A DNA stretch of 64,000 bases from Diprion similis (GCF_021155765.1 NC_060110.1:4960001-5024000); one strand, 5' to 3'; positions 38,201-48,721 are shown, counted from the first letter of the stretch. Notes: a model not told the origin generated them from the letters alone. A program made the numbers and translations.

Positions 38201-41200
38201 TCCATTAATGATAAAATATAATTAATATGTAAGTATATGCTATAGAATTTCTTTATTACGTACACTCAGCCAGCGCACAAATATTGTATTATATTACATA
38301 AAGTAGAATTCCGCACGTGGTTAGAAAATGCTAATAGAAAGTTCATAGAACAATATTTCGCAAATCTTCGACAAATTAGAATAAACTTTTGAGAAATTTC
38401 TTTCTCTTAGATGCATTTTTTTTTTTTTTTTTTTCTTTTTTCTTTTTTACCATTAATATGTGGCATTTTCTTCACCTCATTACTTACACCTGCATAAATA
38501 TTGTAAAAGAACGGTGAAACTGTGACATCGTTGGAAGTGAAATTAAGTATTAACCGCACGTTGAATAAAAACATTCTTTTCAAGGTATACCACAAAAAAA
38601 GTCTAAAAAATTTCGACGGTGACTCAGGCATGTATACATGTTTTACATTTTCGGACTGGGTTAAACAAGACATTGATGATTATAGAAGCAAACACATCTT
38701 CTTGCATTTCTTTGGTTCAAATGTACGTACCTGGTAAAATTAACGCGTGTCCAATAAGTGAGGTGAGGTGCAAAGATTATTATAGAAAGTTTCGCGGTCG
38801 GTTCGGCGAAGGTTACCGAGGACCGGTCACCAATTTACCGGTACTTCGAATCAAATTGTAGGTCAGGGCCGCTCAACATACCACGCATGATATTATATTC
38901 GAGATGTAGAATATGTGATTAATTACCGGTTGTTGATTTCATGCTTGTTATTTCGTTTTCATTTCTGGTTCATCTTTATACAATATTTTCGTGATCGTCA
39001 ACATGCCAACAAAATTACAACTCGATAACTACTGCATGCGTAAGACAATGATATCGTTATCACATGATTTTTTTATTTTATTTTTTTTTTTCAAATAAAA
39101 GTAAATTGATTTTCGCAAAGTAATTTTACATTTGAGTGAAAATTCGATCAATATAATGATTTTTGATCTTTTCTTACCGAGGTATAAATTTGATACAATA
39201 TTTGTCATGTTAGACGATGCGAGAAGTCTTATTACACAAGAATGGAGGTAAGTAAACTTTACGTAAACTCAATTTAAACAAAGAAAAAAATTTTACAAGC
39301 GAGATATCAATCGCATTAATACAAATTCATATACTATCCTAAATCAGTTAAATAAATTCAAGTCTAAACAGAATAATGAATTTTCCTCGTTAATTGTTTG
39401 GATCGTTGACTGAGTTCTGCACTTAGATTATTGGTGACACTAATTTTTGGATTATGTAGTGTATACTTGAATCAAACGAAAGTGTTTTAGCCGTACAAGA
39501 GTTTCAATAGTAGTATTATAAATTAAAGCTGAATCGACATTGAAACGAAGTTTTTTACAATTTGATATGTGAAAGCTAATAATTGTAAGATGCAGCATGC
39601 AATAAAATTTATTTTTTGTAACCTTATATTCCTCTAGTAGAAAAATCTGTGTACCATTCGATTGAAATTATATGGGAATGAATGGTTTCGTTCCAATTTT
39701 GCGTATCTTTAACACTAGAAGACTTCTAGGCTGACGAAAAAAGTATGTATAATGTTGAATTATTTTTTCAAAACGTCAAAAAGTTCGATTGAATAAAACG
39801 TATTAATATCAGGATGTGAGAGTGAAACTCGAGATGACTGAATTGAATTTTATCTAGACAATCTCAACTTGAGACAAAAGAAATCGAAAACCGCAATTTC
39901 AAATAAAGAAAGTTCAGATAATAATGACTTAAAAGACGTCACGTATTAATAATCAAGCTTTGAATGTAAAAGTCATATTTTTCTGAATTATTGATTTTGC
40001 ATTTCTAGTTTTTTGAATAAATTCAACTTAATTGATTTTGGTCATAGCTTTTGAACTTTCGTTGTACAATTCTTCTTAGTTCGATGTAAAATTTTACAAT
40101 TCTCGATAAAGGAAGTAGCTTATTGATTGAATTGAAATGGTGAGATCTGATCCAAGATCCGCATATTAGGATAATGAATTCTGAACTTAATGCTATTCAT
40201 TTAGATCTGCGATTCATTCTTATTGACCCACATAACCAGTCGGCTGTTTAACGGGTGCTTGCGAATAATCAACTACACCTTTTCACTTCTCATCGAAGAA
40301 GAAAGTTACCCTTCAACTTAACTGATATTTAAAACGCCCTCTTGTCTACGGATTTTTAAGTAGGATGGTTGGTCGATAATCGATACTTTTCTATTAGTTT
40401 TATCCGGCGATACTCGTACATTAAGTATTTATAAAATTATTGTATTTGTATATCCTACGAAAATTTCTTTCGATCATAGAGTAAAATCGAACAATTCCGC
40501 TAGACTCTAAACAATTTCCAATCGATTTTGGAATGCAGCATCGAATACATATACCTACGTTTTTCTTCATAATTTCAGTGATTTGTATTTTTATATTTTT
40601 AAACAGATCTTCGTACCTTCCAAAAATAACAAAAATATTAATAAATATTATCCATTGGTATTGACCAACCGACTTCCTTAGGAGAATAATTTTTTCTCAC
40701 CAGACCTAAAATTTGCACATTGAAAGCACAAAGCAGTTTCTGCATTGAATAAGCGAGATACGATCATGAAACTCTTATCAGGAGTGAAATTTCGTTTAAT
40801 CAACTCAACCTTTCTCTTAAGCCCAATTTAAAATTACGAACGGCTGTTTCTGGTGTTGCTAATCTAACAAACACACACACACATATATTATATATATAAT
40901 GTATGTGTATGTGTATGTTATATAATACATCTTTCGTTGCTTCCATGCACCATTACCGTTGTACCTCTGAAACGTTCGAGAGTGGAATCACTGAGACGTG
41001 ACTCAGTATAAGTCGCGAGAAGGAAAAGCGCGACTGTAAGTATAATTACTAGACAAGAGGAGGGGGGGTGGAAAAAAAAAAGAAAAATATAGCATAGAAT
41101 CCGCAAACAAGAAAGTCCCAAGTCTTTATGCCACTTGTAATTTCATCCCGAGGTTCCTCTTTGCACAGCTTCAGTTCACGTGACACAATTATGCACCGAG

Positions 41201-41457
41201 TCTATAGAAAAAAAATTACAGTCCCGCGTTTCACTGGTGTAAACAACGTGTTTTATACGTAACGTGATAAATTCATTCGCAAAATAACTGTCTGAACGCA
41301 CGCCGGTTATATTCGTATAATTTCTATGACTAAACAATTATATGCGCATAAATAAATACAAATAATTTAACGTACCGTCAAGTCTTCCGGCTATCGCTTC
41401 AAGTACGCCCATGAAAGCAGCAACGAAAACAATCACTGTCATACATATCCGTGCCAT
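25264..41457 (-). CDS. Secreted C-type lectin, four coding exons
   Basis: The minus-strand exons are 41,457-41,376 (signal peptide), 28,570-28,458, 27,931-27,696 and 25,381-25,264. Intron phases are 1, 0 and 2 and all fit, giving exactly 183 codons including TGA. The 182-residue product starts MARICMTVIVFVAAFMGVLE, a classic signal peptide. It then has DCPNC (29-33), an N-A-S glycosylation site (38-40), and a complete C-type lectin domain from about residue 48: QYC (Cys75), GMHLASIS (79-86), the Ca2+/sugar motif EPN (139-141), the second Ca2+ motif WND (166-168), and Cys153, Cys171 and Cys179. The EPN/WND pair is the mannose-type, calcium-dependent combination in known C-type lectins; a role in recognition, immunity or matrix is inference. 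The extra DC-x-x-C near the N-terminus could form a small disulfide loop. Exons 2-4 are very secure. The link to the remote first exon rests on a good signal peptide, a G|GTACGT donor and phase agreement. Additional exons in the 12.8-kb intron cannot be excluded. Confidence 0.88.
25382..27695 (-). other. Third intron of the lectin gene
   Basis: The intron runs from a GTAAAA donor at 27,695 to a TTTCAAACAG acceptor just above 25,381 (minus strand). It contains AT-rich DNA and a short imperfect tandem repeat at about 27,130-27,305. No exon was seen on either strand. Confidence 0.75.
27130..27305 (+). repeat. Imperfect short tandem repeat, unit near ATTTCAAAAGA
   Basis: Variants of GATTTCAAAAGA recur many times in about 170 bp (for example GGGATTTCAAAAGATTTG, AAAATTTCAAAAGACTTC and GAGATTTCAAAAGATTTC) at spacings near 11-14 bp. 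An open frame across it reads as a lysine- and phenylalanine-rich pattern (KISKDF repeated). It is most likely a decayed minisatellite inside the lectin intron. Confidence 0.7.
28208..28426. mobile_element. Foldback MITE, copy 1 (219 bp, TA target duplication)
   Basis: The ends are near-perfect inverted repeats: TACCGTGTGTCCATGAGG on the left and the complement of TACCGTGTGTCCATCAGG on the right. TA flanks both ends (28,206-28,207 and 28,427-28,428), as for Tc1/mariner-type insertion. The interior carries a second inverted pair around TCCCTAGAAGCC/GGCTTCTAGGGA. No transposase is present. It sits in the second lectin intron, about 30 bp from the splice donor of the exon ending at 28,458. Confidence 0.8.
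29356..29366 (-). promoter_or_regulatory. Possible RNA polymerase III B box of a tRNA-derived element
   Basis: On the minus strand the site reads AGTTCGATTCC, close to the B-box consensus GGTTCGANTCC. It is preceded by a small hairpin CACGC-GCAAA-GCGTG. This is the layout seen in tRNA-derived SINEs. No clear A box and no complete tRNA cloverleaf could be folded, so it is only suggestive. Confidence 0.3.
32259..32300. repeat. (CT)n microsatellite
   Basis: Twelve perfect CT units at 32,259-32,282 are followed by a pyrimidine-only tail (TTTCTCTTTCTCTTTTTC). Confidence 0.95.
32346..32663 (+). other. Open 105-codon frame in a GC-richer island, unrecognised
   Basis: This stretch is visibly richer in G and C than its surroundings and open for 105 codons with no ATG near the start (it begins at a TTG/ATT region). 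It directly follows the CT tract and contains the palindrome TTATCGCGATAA (32,425-32,436). The translation (LFEIFIAIRASVSAIN, then WMEVVSHFRLQSQ) matches no family I know. It may be an enhancer-like or transposon-derived island and not an exon; splice signals were not convincing. Confidence 0.25.
34688..34848 (+). mobile_element. Foldback MITE, copy 2 (internal part only)
   Basis: This closely matches the interior of copies 1 and 3: AATTTTATTGGCCAACAG, then AATACCAATCGCGACTGTCA, then TGTCCCTAGGAGCCC, with the complementary TCTAGGGACATTTTTT. The terminal TACCGTGTGTCC ends are missing or strongly decayed, so it is an old or truncated copy. Confidence 0.7.
36238..36327 (+). CDS. Candidate exon (phase 1 to 1) of the plus-strand membrane-protein gene
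   Basis: A good acceptor (TATTTGCAG) precedes it and GTATGT follows it. The frame reads DPGHKTICLFTVTTSEI and then RYVFHLIIM, alternating polar and hydrophobic residues as in an extracellular beta-rich domain. It ends in phase 1, which the next candidate at 37,036 would complete. Assignment to the gene ending at 46,792 is inference from strand and order. Confidence 0.35.
36623..36680 (-). repeat. 58-bp dispersed repeat, inverted copy of 48,722-48,779
   Basis: Its reverse complement matches 48,722-48,779 at 56 of 58 positions. It contains TCCCTA-acaa-TATAGGGA, an internal hairpin. Similarity stops abruptly on the hairpin side and fades within about 15 bp on the other. Confidence 0.85.
37036..37175 (+). 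CDS. Candidate exon of the plus-strand membrane-protein gene
   Basis: It follows a TTTTTGCAG acceptor and starts with two bases (TT) that complete the phase-1 codon left by 36,327. The frame reads ENSEICFETCTNDCLAVL and then EYTNYFEILIIA, with closely spaced cysteines. The 3' end (AGA|GTGATA, phase 0) is a weak donor, and the frame otherwise stops at 37,199. Confidence 0.33.
38416..38448. repeat. Poly-T rich tract
   Basis: A run of 19 T (38,416-38,434) is followed by C-interrupted T runs. On the minus strand it is a poly-A tract and could be a retroposon tail, but no retroposon body was recognised next to it. Confidence 0.9.
38510..38722 (+). CDS. Candidate exon with an Ig-like core motif
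   Basis: After an AAAAG acceptor the phase-0 frame reads NGETVTSLEVKLSINRTL, then KNFDGDSGMYTCFTFSDW, then HIFLHFFGSN before GTACGT. The D-x-D-S-G-x-Y-x-C segment is the typical F-strand signature of immunoglobulin domains, and S-I-N-R-T contains an N-glycosylation site. The acceptor is mediocre and the phase of the next candidate exon (39,121) does not fit this donor, so at least one boundary is uncertain. Confidence 0.35.
39121..39247 (+). CDS. Candidate exon with a strong GTAAGT donor
   Basis: A T-rich tract and CGCAAAG acceptor precede it. The open frame reads ILHLSENSINIMIFDLFL and then YKFDTIFVMLDDARSLITQE, ending WR at AG|GTAAGT (phase 2), a perfect donor. The residue mix (D, E, R, Q with regular hydrophobics) looks coding. 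No family was recognised. It lies on the strand opposite the lectin, inside its first intron. Confidence 0.38.
40868..40928. repeat. Compound microsatellite (AC)n, (TA)n, (TGTA)n
   Basis: ACACACACACAC is followed by alternating TA and then GTATGTGTATGTGTATG. A related CACATACACATACACATAC tract occurs near 42,199. These are simple repeats only. Confidence 0.85.
41376..41457 (-). CDS. First coding exon of the C-type lectin (signal peptide)
   Basis: This 82-nt piece begins with ATG at 41,457 and ends G|GTACGT, leaving phase 1. The exon at 28,570 supplies the two bases needed (AT) to complete an Asp codon, giving GRLDDDCPNC across the junction. The hydrophobic core TVIVFVAAFMGVL is followed by a small-residue region near AIAG, where cleavage is likely. 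It could belong to another gene, but I found no better partner for it. Confidence 0.68.
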
Positions 41458-42425
41458 GATTGCCTTGTATATATATAAAATGCTTCTAGTTATGTACCAA
41501 CTAATTTATGTATTTACTCGTCCATTGATTTATATTCACTCGTTTATCGACAATTCTGCTCGAACAAACCTACACATGAGTAATAATCAAGAAAACTTTC
41601 CTTTACTTGTGTATATCAAGTTCCTCAAAAATCCCAGAAGACAAAGACTCGCCCGCGGAACCGATTTGTATGTATGTACATACATTTACGATGTAAAAAC
41701 AACTTTTTTCGCGCGACGCGACTCGAATCAAGCTACTTTGTCGACTTGCGATTAACCCGTTTTGCCTGCAGGAGCCTCCCGATGCTGGGCCTCGGACGGA
41801 CGGCAGGAGAATGTCTTCTCTCAAGGTGTAACCTGCACCCAAGACTGTCTCTCGACCGACTAGCGATAGTTACGTACATACATACCCACTTTCCGCGAGC
41901 TGAGATAATGGTATGAGTAGGATTCGCGTAGAACGATCAGAAACTAGTATCTGCATGGATAGCCGAGGTATTTCACCAGCAGGTCGGCCACGGAGACTTT
42001 CGCATGCTGCGGTTGACGCGATTCCTTCTCCTCTGATCAATCTCACCTATCCACCCACCCGACGGAGATGCCCAGAATTCTTCCATAAAGCTACAGAGAC
42101 ATCTCCTTTACAATCAGTCACGCGCAGTCGACCTTGAACGTTTTACTCCTTCAAGGATACCGTGAAAGTAAGGCTGAGGCGATATTTTCTATATACTATA
42201 CACATACACATACACATACTTATTGTAGTGGATACTAGTTAGCTAGATACTTAGTTAGATCAGATCGGATGAACGGATGTGAAGTAATAATGCTGCTGGA
42301 ACAGACGCATTTTTTCCCTTTCATGTGTATGCATAATGTCTTTACGGTCCGGTAACCTTTTTTCGCATTTCAAATTTTCAATCGCGTGTCTAACAACTTT
42401 ACCTCCTTTTTACGGACTGTTACAG
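41458..42425 (-). promoter_or_regulatory. Probable promoter and 5' UTR region of the C-type lectin
   Basis: This is the DNA immediately upstream of the lectin ATG on the minus strand. From about 41,640 to 42,140 it is noticeably richer in G, C and CpG (GCGCGACGCGACTCG near 41,713) than its surroundings, as expected for a start region. Short overlapping open frames on both strands here look accidental. No TATA box or initiator could be fixed. Confidence 0.35.
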
Positions 42426-42584
42426 GAATTACATCATTACGCGGGATTGCGTGTCTTCCATACTTTTATAACGGACATCATCTCACGTTCTGAACATTTC
42501 GATCCAAAACCAAAGCTAAAAATTTCAGTGACTTTTATAAAGAATGAAAGAAAATTTCACGATTTTAGAAGAATTTGCAAAACA
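42426..42584 (+). CDS. Weak candidate exon of the plus-strand membrane-protein gene
   Basis: It follows a good acceptor (GGACTGTTACAG). The phase-0 frame reads ELHHYAGLRVFHTFITDI, then SEHFDPKPKLKISVTF, up to a TGA at 42,585. The only in-frame donor (TCA|GTGACT) is poor. It may be a coincidental open stretch. Confidence 0.2.
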
Positions 42585-44685
42585 TGATCGTGTTTTCGAT
42601 ATAATCTATCGTAGTTCTTTGTAAATAGTTGCTGAATGGCTTTATGGTTACCATCGTTTTTTCAGAATCAATCGTCTAAATGGACATAATTTTTTTTAAT
42701 ACCGTAGACTTCCGGACTCAAGGAATGTACCATTATCTGGTTGTTTTTACGAGACTCACCTATTCAGACAAGGTGAGTTAAAAAATGTACAACAGATTCT
42801 CTAGATCCGTCGTGAACATAAAAGAAAGATGAAAAGAGTTTTTGCATGCGGACAAATTATTATCTGCTACGTCGAGTTTAAACCAGTATTCAGTGGGCTT
42901 GTGAAAGAGATGATACATCGAGCGGTGATTCAAGAATCTCGTACTTTCCCCGTAAATATTAAAAATCATTTTGTCATAGTGAATTAATAAATTCTTAGAA
43001 AATGATATTGTTGTACGAAATTCTATGAAAAATGATGTTTTTGTTTTCGAGTGGTAGATTTTTAGTTAATTTAAAAAATCATGTCTGAAGTTTAGTAAAT
43101 CATAATAAACCAATAATACTCATACTTTGAAAAGCAACGTCCTTAAAAGTTAAATGCAATAATTCCACAATAATAATTTTTTCTTTGATATTACGTTGCG
43201 TTAATGTTACTAATTTCATCGTCGTTCTATGATATATAGTTCTCAAAAATACTGCCATTAAAATCAATTCCGCTATGCTCATCAGTCATATCTTTGTGTT
43301 CATTATTCATTCGCATTTCTCTACTACGACTAACAGATACATGCGTTTATATGTATACAGTTACATGAAGAACGCCGTGTAGTATGTTGTTTCATATCTA
43401 AAGGCATGCAAATATGTATGACCATAAACACAATCATATATATGTCCGATATATTACTTAATTATAATTTCAGACAGTAACATTTCGTACAAAATCGTAA
43501 AAACGTCTGCTTGTATGATTTTAATATTGATTCATTAATACGTATATATTACTCCAAGTGAAATCTCTATTTTTAAAAAACGTTTCGTAATTTCATTGCT
43601 TCTCTTCTCAAATATACAATTACAATAAAAACTAACCTAATTCGAAGATTGGTTAATAATCGAAAGATACATTTGGCAATGTTGAATAACCAGTTTTTGG
43701 CACAGTTGCGCTATTCCATAGTACAATTAACTTATTGTTGGTCAACCCTTATATATCATGTATTCTCAACTTAACTTTGCATCAAAATATCAGGGATCAA
43801 ATATCAAGTTCGACAATCATTGAGTCAGATTTTGCAATTACAGACAAATGATTTTTCTCATTCTATCAAAATCAAAGCCGGCCTAAAATTCCAAAGTTTG
43901 ATTTCCACTGTAAGGAAGGTTGCAAATTTTCCAAGACTTCTAGTTTGATTTCAGCCAAAAAAATTTCCTGTGCTTTCGTTAGAAAATGGGATTTTAAGCT
44001 GAGGCATTCGGTTTTTAAACAATTCACAAATATACAGTAACGTAACTCATAACTGACTGATTATTAATATTATTATTGAATAACTCAACAAGCACTTAAA
44101 ATTATTTCCTTTTCAAATCATGGGAAGAAAGCTGTACCGCACATACAATAATACATTATACTGTGGCATGAATCACTTTGTTACCATACAGAAAATCTAT
44201 TACATCGTTGAAGTTGGTTGATTTTATGAGACGATTCAAGATGATTTGTCAGTTCCAGATCAACTAAGGTAACATAAAAATGTCGTTATTGTCATTTGAC
44301 GCTGTGAACCGAAATTTTAATTCGGATATACGATAAAAATTTAAAGTACAGTTCTGTAAAAGGTGAGACAAGTACAGCGTGCGATTCGAATAAAACACAT
44401 CCGTTTTCAAAGACGATAGTCTACTGTAAAAAACTCACCTGTCAAATTTGGTGCAGTTCATGATCAGATGTCAATTTTTCGAAAGAAATGTTTGAAATTA
44501 ATAAAGAATCGTGATGTAAACTCGTGAAAGGTCATTCCTCGTTGTTAACGCGCTACCGAGATGGACAGCTTAAGAAACACGTATTACCTGTTCCGGCATA
44601 TCATCGAGAAATTTTTCCTTTACCTTCACGTAATGCGTACTTTACCTAACCTTGATTTTTGATTTTTTTCCTACACTTGCATCAG

Positions 44686-44793
44686 TTGCGCACAAACAGC
44701 AATACTGATTTAAGAAATAACGGCAGCGCTCACAGTGAAATTTTCACTCACTCTGTTACTATAAAAATCTGTGGAGAAGATCAAAGCCTTATA
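44686..44793 (+). CDS. Candidate exon upstream of the transmembrane exon
   Basis: It has a polypyrimidine tract and CATCAG acceptor, with phase-0 frame LRTNSNTDLRNNGSAHSE, then IFTHSVTIKICGEDQSLI, closed by ATA|GTAATT. It is exactly 36 codons and joins in frame to the exon at 45,071. N-G-S is an N-glycosylation site, which fits an extracellular position before the membrane helix. The donor is not strong; the frame stays open to 44,901. Confidence 0.42.
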
Positions 44794-45070
44794 GTAATTG
44801 AAGTCAAAGTTCGAGTTCAAAAATTAAAAAAAAGTCAAGAAAATTGGCCAAGAAAGTACAAAAAACGAAGACAAGATTTTCTTTATCTCCTTTTATTCTA
44901 ATTGAATCACTGCAGAGAATTTTTTAGCTGTTTTTATAGTCCTTGTGAGTGCTGTAATGTGATTGGTGATTAGTTGTCGGTATTAACATGACGTTTTAGT
45001 TGATGGTTTGTACCTCTCAATGGTGCAGCTCGTAATAACAATCTCATACTCATGGGGTTCTGTTTTCCAG

Positions 45071-46792
45071 GACACAATACTCCAGGAATTCGAGTTGATC
45101 AGCAGCGGTTATGAAAATTCTGAAAGTCAAGAAACCAGGAGCCAACAGACAATCTTCACACACCCGGTGGCAGATTTCGCGGCTTCTTTCGTGATATGTA
45201 TTTCTCTCGGCATCTGCGTTCTCCTTTTCAGCAAGCCCAACAAGGATGAGGACGAACTTTTACTTGTTGATACGTCGTAAGTCCTTGGCGATATTATTGC
45301 GGGAATCCAATTAGAAAATACAGATACGGGGTATTTAAAAATTTTGCCCGCTCCAATTTTCAAATATCTTTTTGATCTGATGAACTGCGCGCTTGACGTC
45401 CGATCTATTTCATTTTACTTCATTTTTACTTTACATCCTGAAAATGATGCATTTATTCAGGGAATCTTGCAGCACTCAATCGGCTCACAATTATTTTGAC
45501 CAGCAAAAGTTTATGTGACATAACCCTGAAATGTGTAATGTTAAACTAAGATCTTGACTTTGATTATATAATTCGTTGAACCGCTTTCTGAATCGAAGTT
45601 TGAACAAAATACCAGAATATTAAATTAAGCGCCAAATGTTATTTCTACTAAAAAAAAGAAGTTAGCAAATCCTTTTCCGAACCGGTTTTCCAAATGTTGT
45701 AGATTGCAGATAACATTATAGTGATGAGCGTTGTGACCTATGACGTAATCAATATTACCTTCAAATTCCTCTCGTATTTCCAAGGATAATTGGTCTCTTC
45801 TTTTTTTATGAGTTTGCGAAATAATAAACTATTCGGTGCCGATGCTCCTCGAAGATAAAAACTAAAACTTTACATTGGGAATGTATCAGATGACTTATTA
45901 GCCGCTAGTGTTTCTTAATTGCAAATAATACTGCGATTTAGTAAAAATTACGCAGTCACTTTATATTTGCGAAATATACAAAAACGAGGGCTCTCCGATA
46001 CTGCCAACGACAAAAGTTTCCTTTTCAAGTTTCGATGTACGGCAAAACAAGCTTTAAAATAAATTTCTATACAAGGGCCCATTTCGATTTGGCACTACTG
46101 CCGTTTAAATTCAACTCCAAATTATCTCTAGAACTGTTTCGTTGCAAGCCTAGCATTGAAACTCTTTTCCTTCGGAATGAAACTCTTTATAGACTTAGAC
46201 ACTATTTTTCAGGAATCAATTAGAAACAAATGGATGACAGTAAAAACAATTCCTTTCCGTCATAATAGACGTAAAGTACGCTTCAATACTAACCTAAAAA
46301 ACATTTCTCAACGGGGCATTCGGCCTCTCTTAACTAGGGATACCCTTTCAAACGTATTTTTCATATTTTATTGCCATTTCAATTACAATTTATACTTACC
46401 ATATAATTTGTAATTTGAATTACAATTTTTCCCGCCACTGATCCTTACCTTTGATTGTCATATATATGCATCTACTCTCTAGAAGCCGTGTGAATCTACC
46501 GGAAGATCAAACGTATAAACTCCCGCCGACGTTGAACCCCATCGGCCTTCGTGCAGCCAGTGGTGATGCCAGCAGTGATGTGACTTGCCCGTTTATTTCC
46601 AACCATCCCGACGATCCTGAGTATCTCTCGCGCAGTTCCAGCCCCACTGGGTCGCAGTATTACGATCTGCATACCGCGCACTCTCAGAGTACACAAACGA
46701 CGAATCGCGGGTTCCGAAAAGCAGCAGGAGTGCATCAATGGTTGATTCGACGCACGCGGAGTGGTCAAGTCTACGGAAAGTATCCGATGTAA
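45071..46792 (+). CDS. 3' end of an unrecognised single-pass membrane protein (last two exons)
   Basis: Exon 45,071-45,276 (acceptor TGTTTTCCAG, donor GTAAGT, phase 2) joins exon 46,483-46,792 (acceptor CTCTCTAG), and one split Ser codon fits exactly. The first exon encodes a polar membrane-proximal part (EFELISSGYENSESQ), then one clear transmembrane helix (FAASFVICISLGICVLLF), then an acidic KPNKDEDELLLVDTS. The last exon gives a 102-residue cytoplasmic tail with no kinase, TIR or death domain. It holds TYKLPPTLNPIG, a Ser-rich stretch, tyrosines in SQYYDLHT and the C-terminal end QVYGKYPM before TAA. Orientation (outside to inside) is inferred from the charged tail. I do not recognise the family. 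Upstream exons probably include 44,686-44,793 and perhaps those between 36,238 and 39,247, which would make a large ectodomain with an Ig-like part. The gene would then overlap the 5' end of the lectin gene on the other strand. Confidence 0.65.
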
Positions 46793-46850
46793 CTCGATCT
46801 CTGCAACAGTCAATAATTAATCGTCGTTAAATGCATCATTCGCACATACA

Positions 46851-47098
46851 TACCGTGTGTCCATGAGGAAAGTGCGCACCTTATGCGCGTGCGTCAAGTA
46901 GTTTGAATTTTATTGGCCGACAGTTACCGCCTGATTGACTAGCCGATGCAATACCAATCGCGAGTGTCAGAAAATATCCCTAGGAGCTCGCCGTTAGCTG
47001 CGGGCATATGTCCTAGGGACATTTTCTCAGCCAATAAAATTCGAAGGACTTGACGCACGCGCATAAGGTGCGCACTTTTCTCATGCACACATGGTGTA
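46851..47098 (+). mobile_element. Foldback MITE, copy 3 (about 248 bp, long arms)
   Basis: It begins TACCGTGTGTCCATGAGG and ends with a diverged complement (CATGCACACATGGTGTA). The arms just inside are almost perfect inverted repeats: GTGCGCACCTTATGCGCGTG on the left and its exact complement on the right, continuing through CGTCAAG and then AATTTTATTGGC. This makes a long hairpin. It lies about 60 bp past the stop codon of the membrane-protein gene, so it could fall in its 3' UTR. No transposase is present. Confidence 0.82.
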
Positions 47099-47237
47099 GG
47101 TATGATATGCGAGTGTAAGCGCTCTGAAGTAAGGCGTTGGATGACGATATTTAGCGACTTATTTTTCGAGGACAGAACTTACGGGACAGCTTTCGCAGTG
47201 ATCCACATGAATTTAGAAGAACGCAAAATATCAGTTG

Positions 47238-47261
47238 TTTTTTTTTTTTTTTTTTTTTTTT
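47238..47261. repeat. Poly-T tract (24 bp)
   Basis: This is an uninterrupted T run. No associated element was recognised. Confidence 0.9.
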
Positions 47262-48721
47262 AAGATAAAATTGGTTTACTTTATAATTTTCAAACATTTG
47301 ATACTTATCGTTAATTTGCATGTGAGCTTCTTGAATATTAGGTAAAAAAGGATGCTTTAGATATACGGATGATGTTATTGACAGTGAGTGAAAAAGGGAT
47401 CATCTCAGAATTTTAGTTTATTTCCTGAAGTATTCATGACTTTTCGGAATTTTTTCTAGCTTCATCCGTTGGGTCAAGGAGTTTCGAAGACATGTAAGCA
47501 TCAAGATTGATTGTGATAGTGAGCCATAAGAAATACTAATCAAAAAGAATACTTTTTTCAACTATCAAAATTACAAGTTAATGGATAAAGGACGAAAGAT
47601 CCAATAATCCAATTTTCTGAGATGAATCGTTTTGTACCATTTACGTGCAATGAAGTTTAAAAAATGGCATCACTAACACGCGTACCGTAGCTCCCTCTGT
47701 GAATTAGGAATGTTGTTAACTAATTCCCTGAATTTTTTAGATTTAAAGTTTCGGGAAATATGTGGAAAGTCGTCCCGCGAAATATATATTGAAAAAAAAG
47801 ACGGCATTATTCGTCTTGAAGCGGCTAAAAAACACTGCACGTAACTGAAATTCCAATTTTTTTTTTACGATTTTCGCGTGATTTTGGGAGGTGATGTATT
47901 TAAAAAAAAATCGAGACTTGTCCTCTTCCAGGTAGAAAGAAAAATAACTATGGTTGAAAAGATTCTGCAGCACTAGATATATTTTTTGAAGAGAAACTTT
48001 TACCTATTTTTCTACATTTGATTTACATTTATAATTTTTATACCTAGATTCACGACGATGTAAAAATATGAAATATCGAATTTTGATTGCGAATTTCAGT
48101 CCAAATATGATTTTTATATTTAATAATCTGTAATGTAGCAAGTCCAACAAACAACTAATGTTTTTTACTAACCACAGTTGCAAAATGCTCTGCTTTACTT
48201 TATCTGTTTTATTAAAATAATTAATCTATGATTTGATGACACGTCTCATGTTATATTTTAGATACTGCAGTTTATGTGCGTACGTGATGTTACGATTTCG
48301 ATACTTGCGTACACGTATTTTATACATAGTGTTTTTTTAGTTGGTACACACGTACTAATTTTCTAGTAAACTTTTTTAGAAACAACGTATACTTAACTAT
48401 CTTCCATTGAAATAATCTTACCATTGGCAAAGCGGCATTAATCTAATCGATCAATAATAATCACAAGCCGTTGAGTTACCATTCATTTTCAGTTATCACA
48501 TTATAAAAGTAATTTGTCATAAAGTCTCTTTCAATTACTCATTACAAATTTATTTTTTTACTAGAAATGTGTAATTGAATAAAAAATGTATTTAAAAACT
48601 CGCAGTATTGGGAATAGTTCGTAAATACTTTCACGAAGCAAAAATACCGAGTAACTTGTATTTATCTACACGCTATTTCCCTTTTCAACTTGCGACTCTC
48701 TGCCAGGGGCATATGCACAGG

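Larger units (their letters stand above)
28571..41375 (-). other. First intron of the lectin gene (about 12.8 kb)
   Basis: The intron is bounded by G|GTACGT at 41,376 and an ATTTTCAG acceptor at 28,571 on the minus strand. It is mostly AT-rich DNA but also holds a possible tRNA-like box (29,356), a (CT)n tract, an open GC-richer island (32,346-32,663), MITE copy 2, one copy of the 58-bp inverted repeat and several exon-like pieces on the opposite strand (36,238-39,247). Those pieces are listed separately. Nothing else coding was seen. Confidence 0.6.

Noticed and set aside
41411..42137. Several overlapping frames near the lectin first exon as separate genes
   Set aside because: They overlap each other on both strands in a GC-richer promoter-like region. 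Only the minus-strand signal-peptide exon has a start, hydrophobic core, donor and matching partner.
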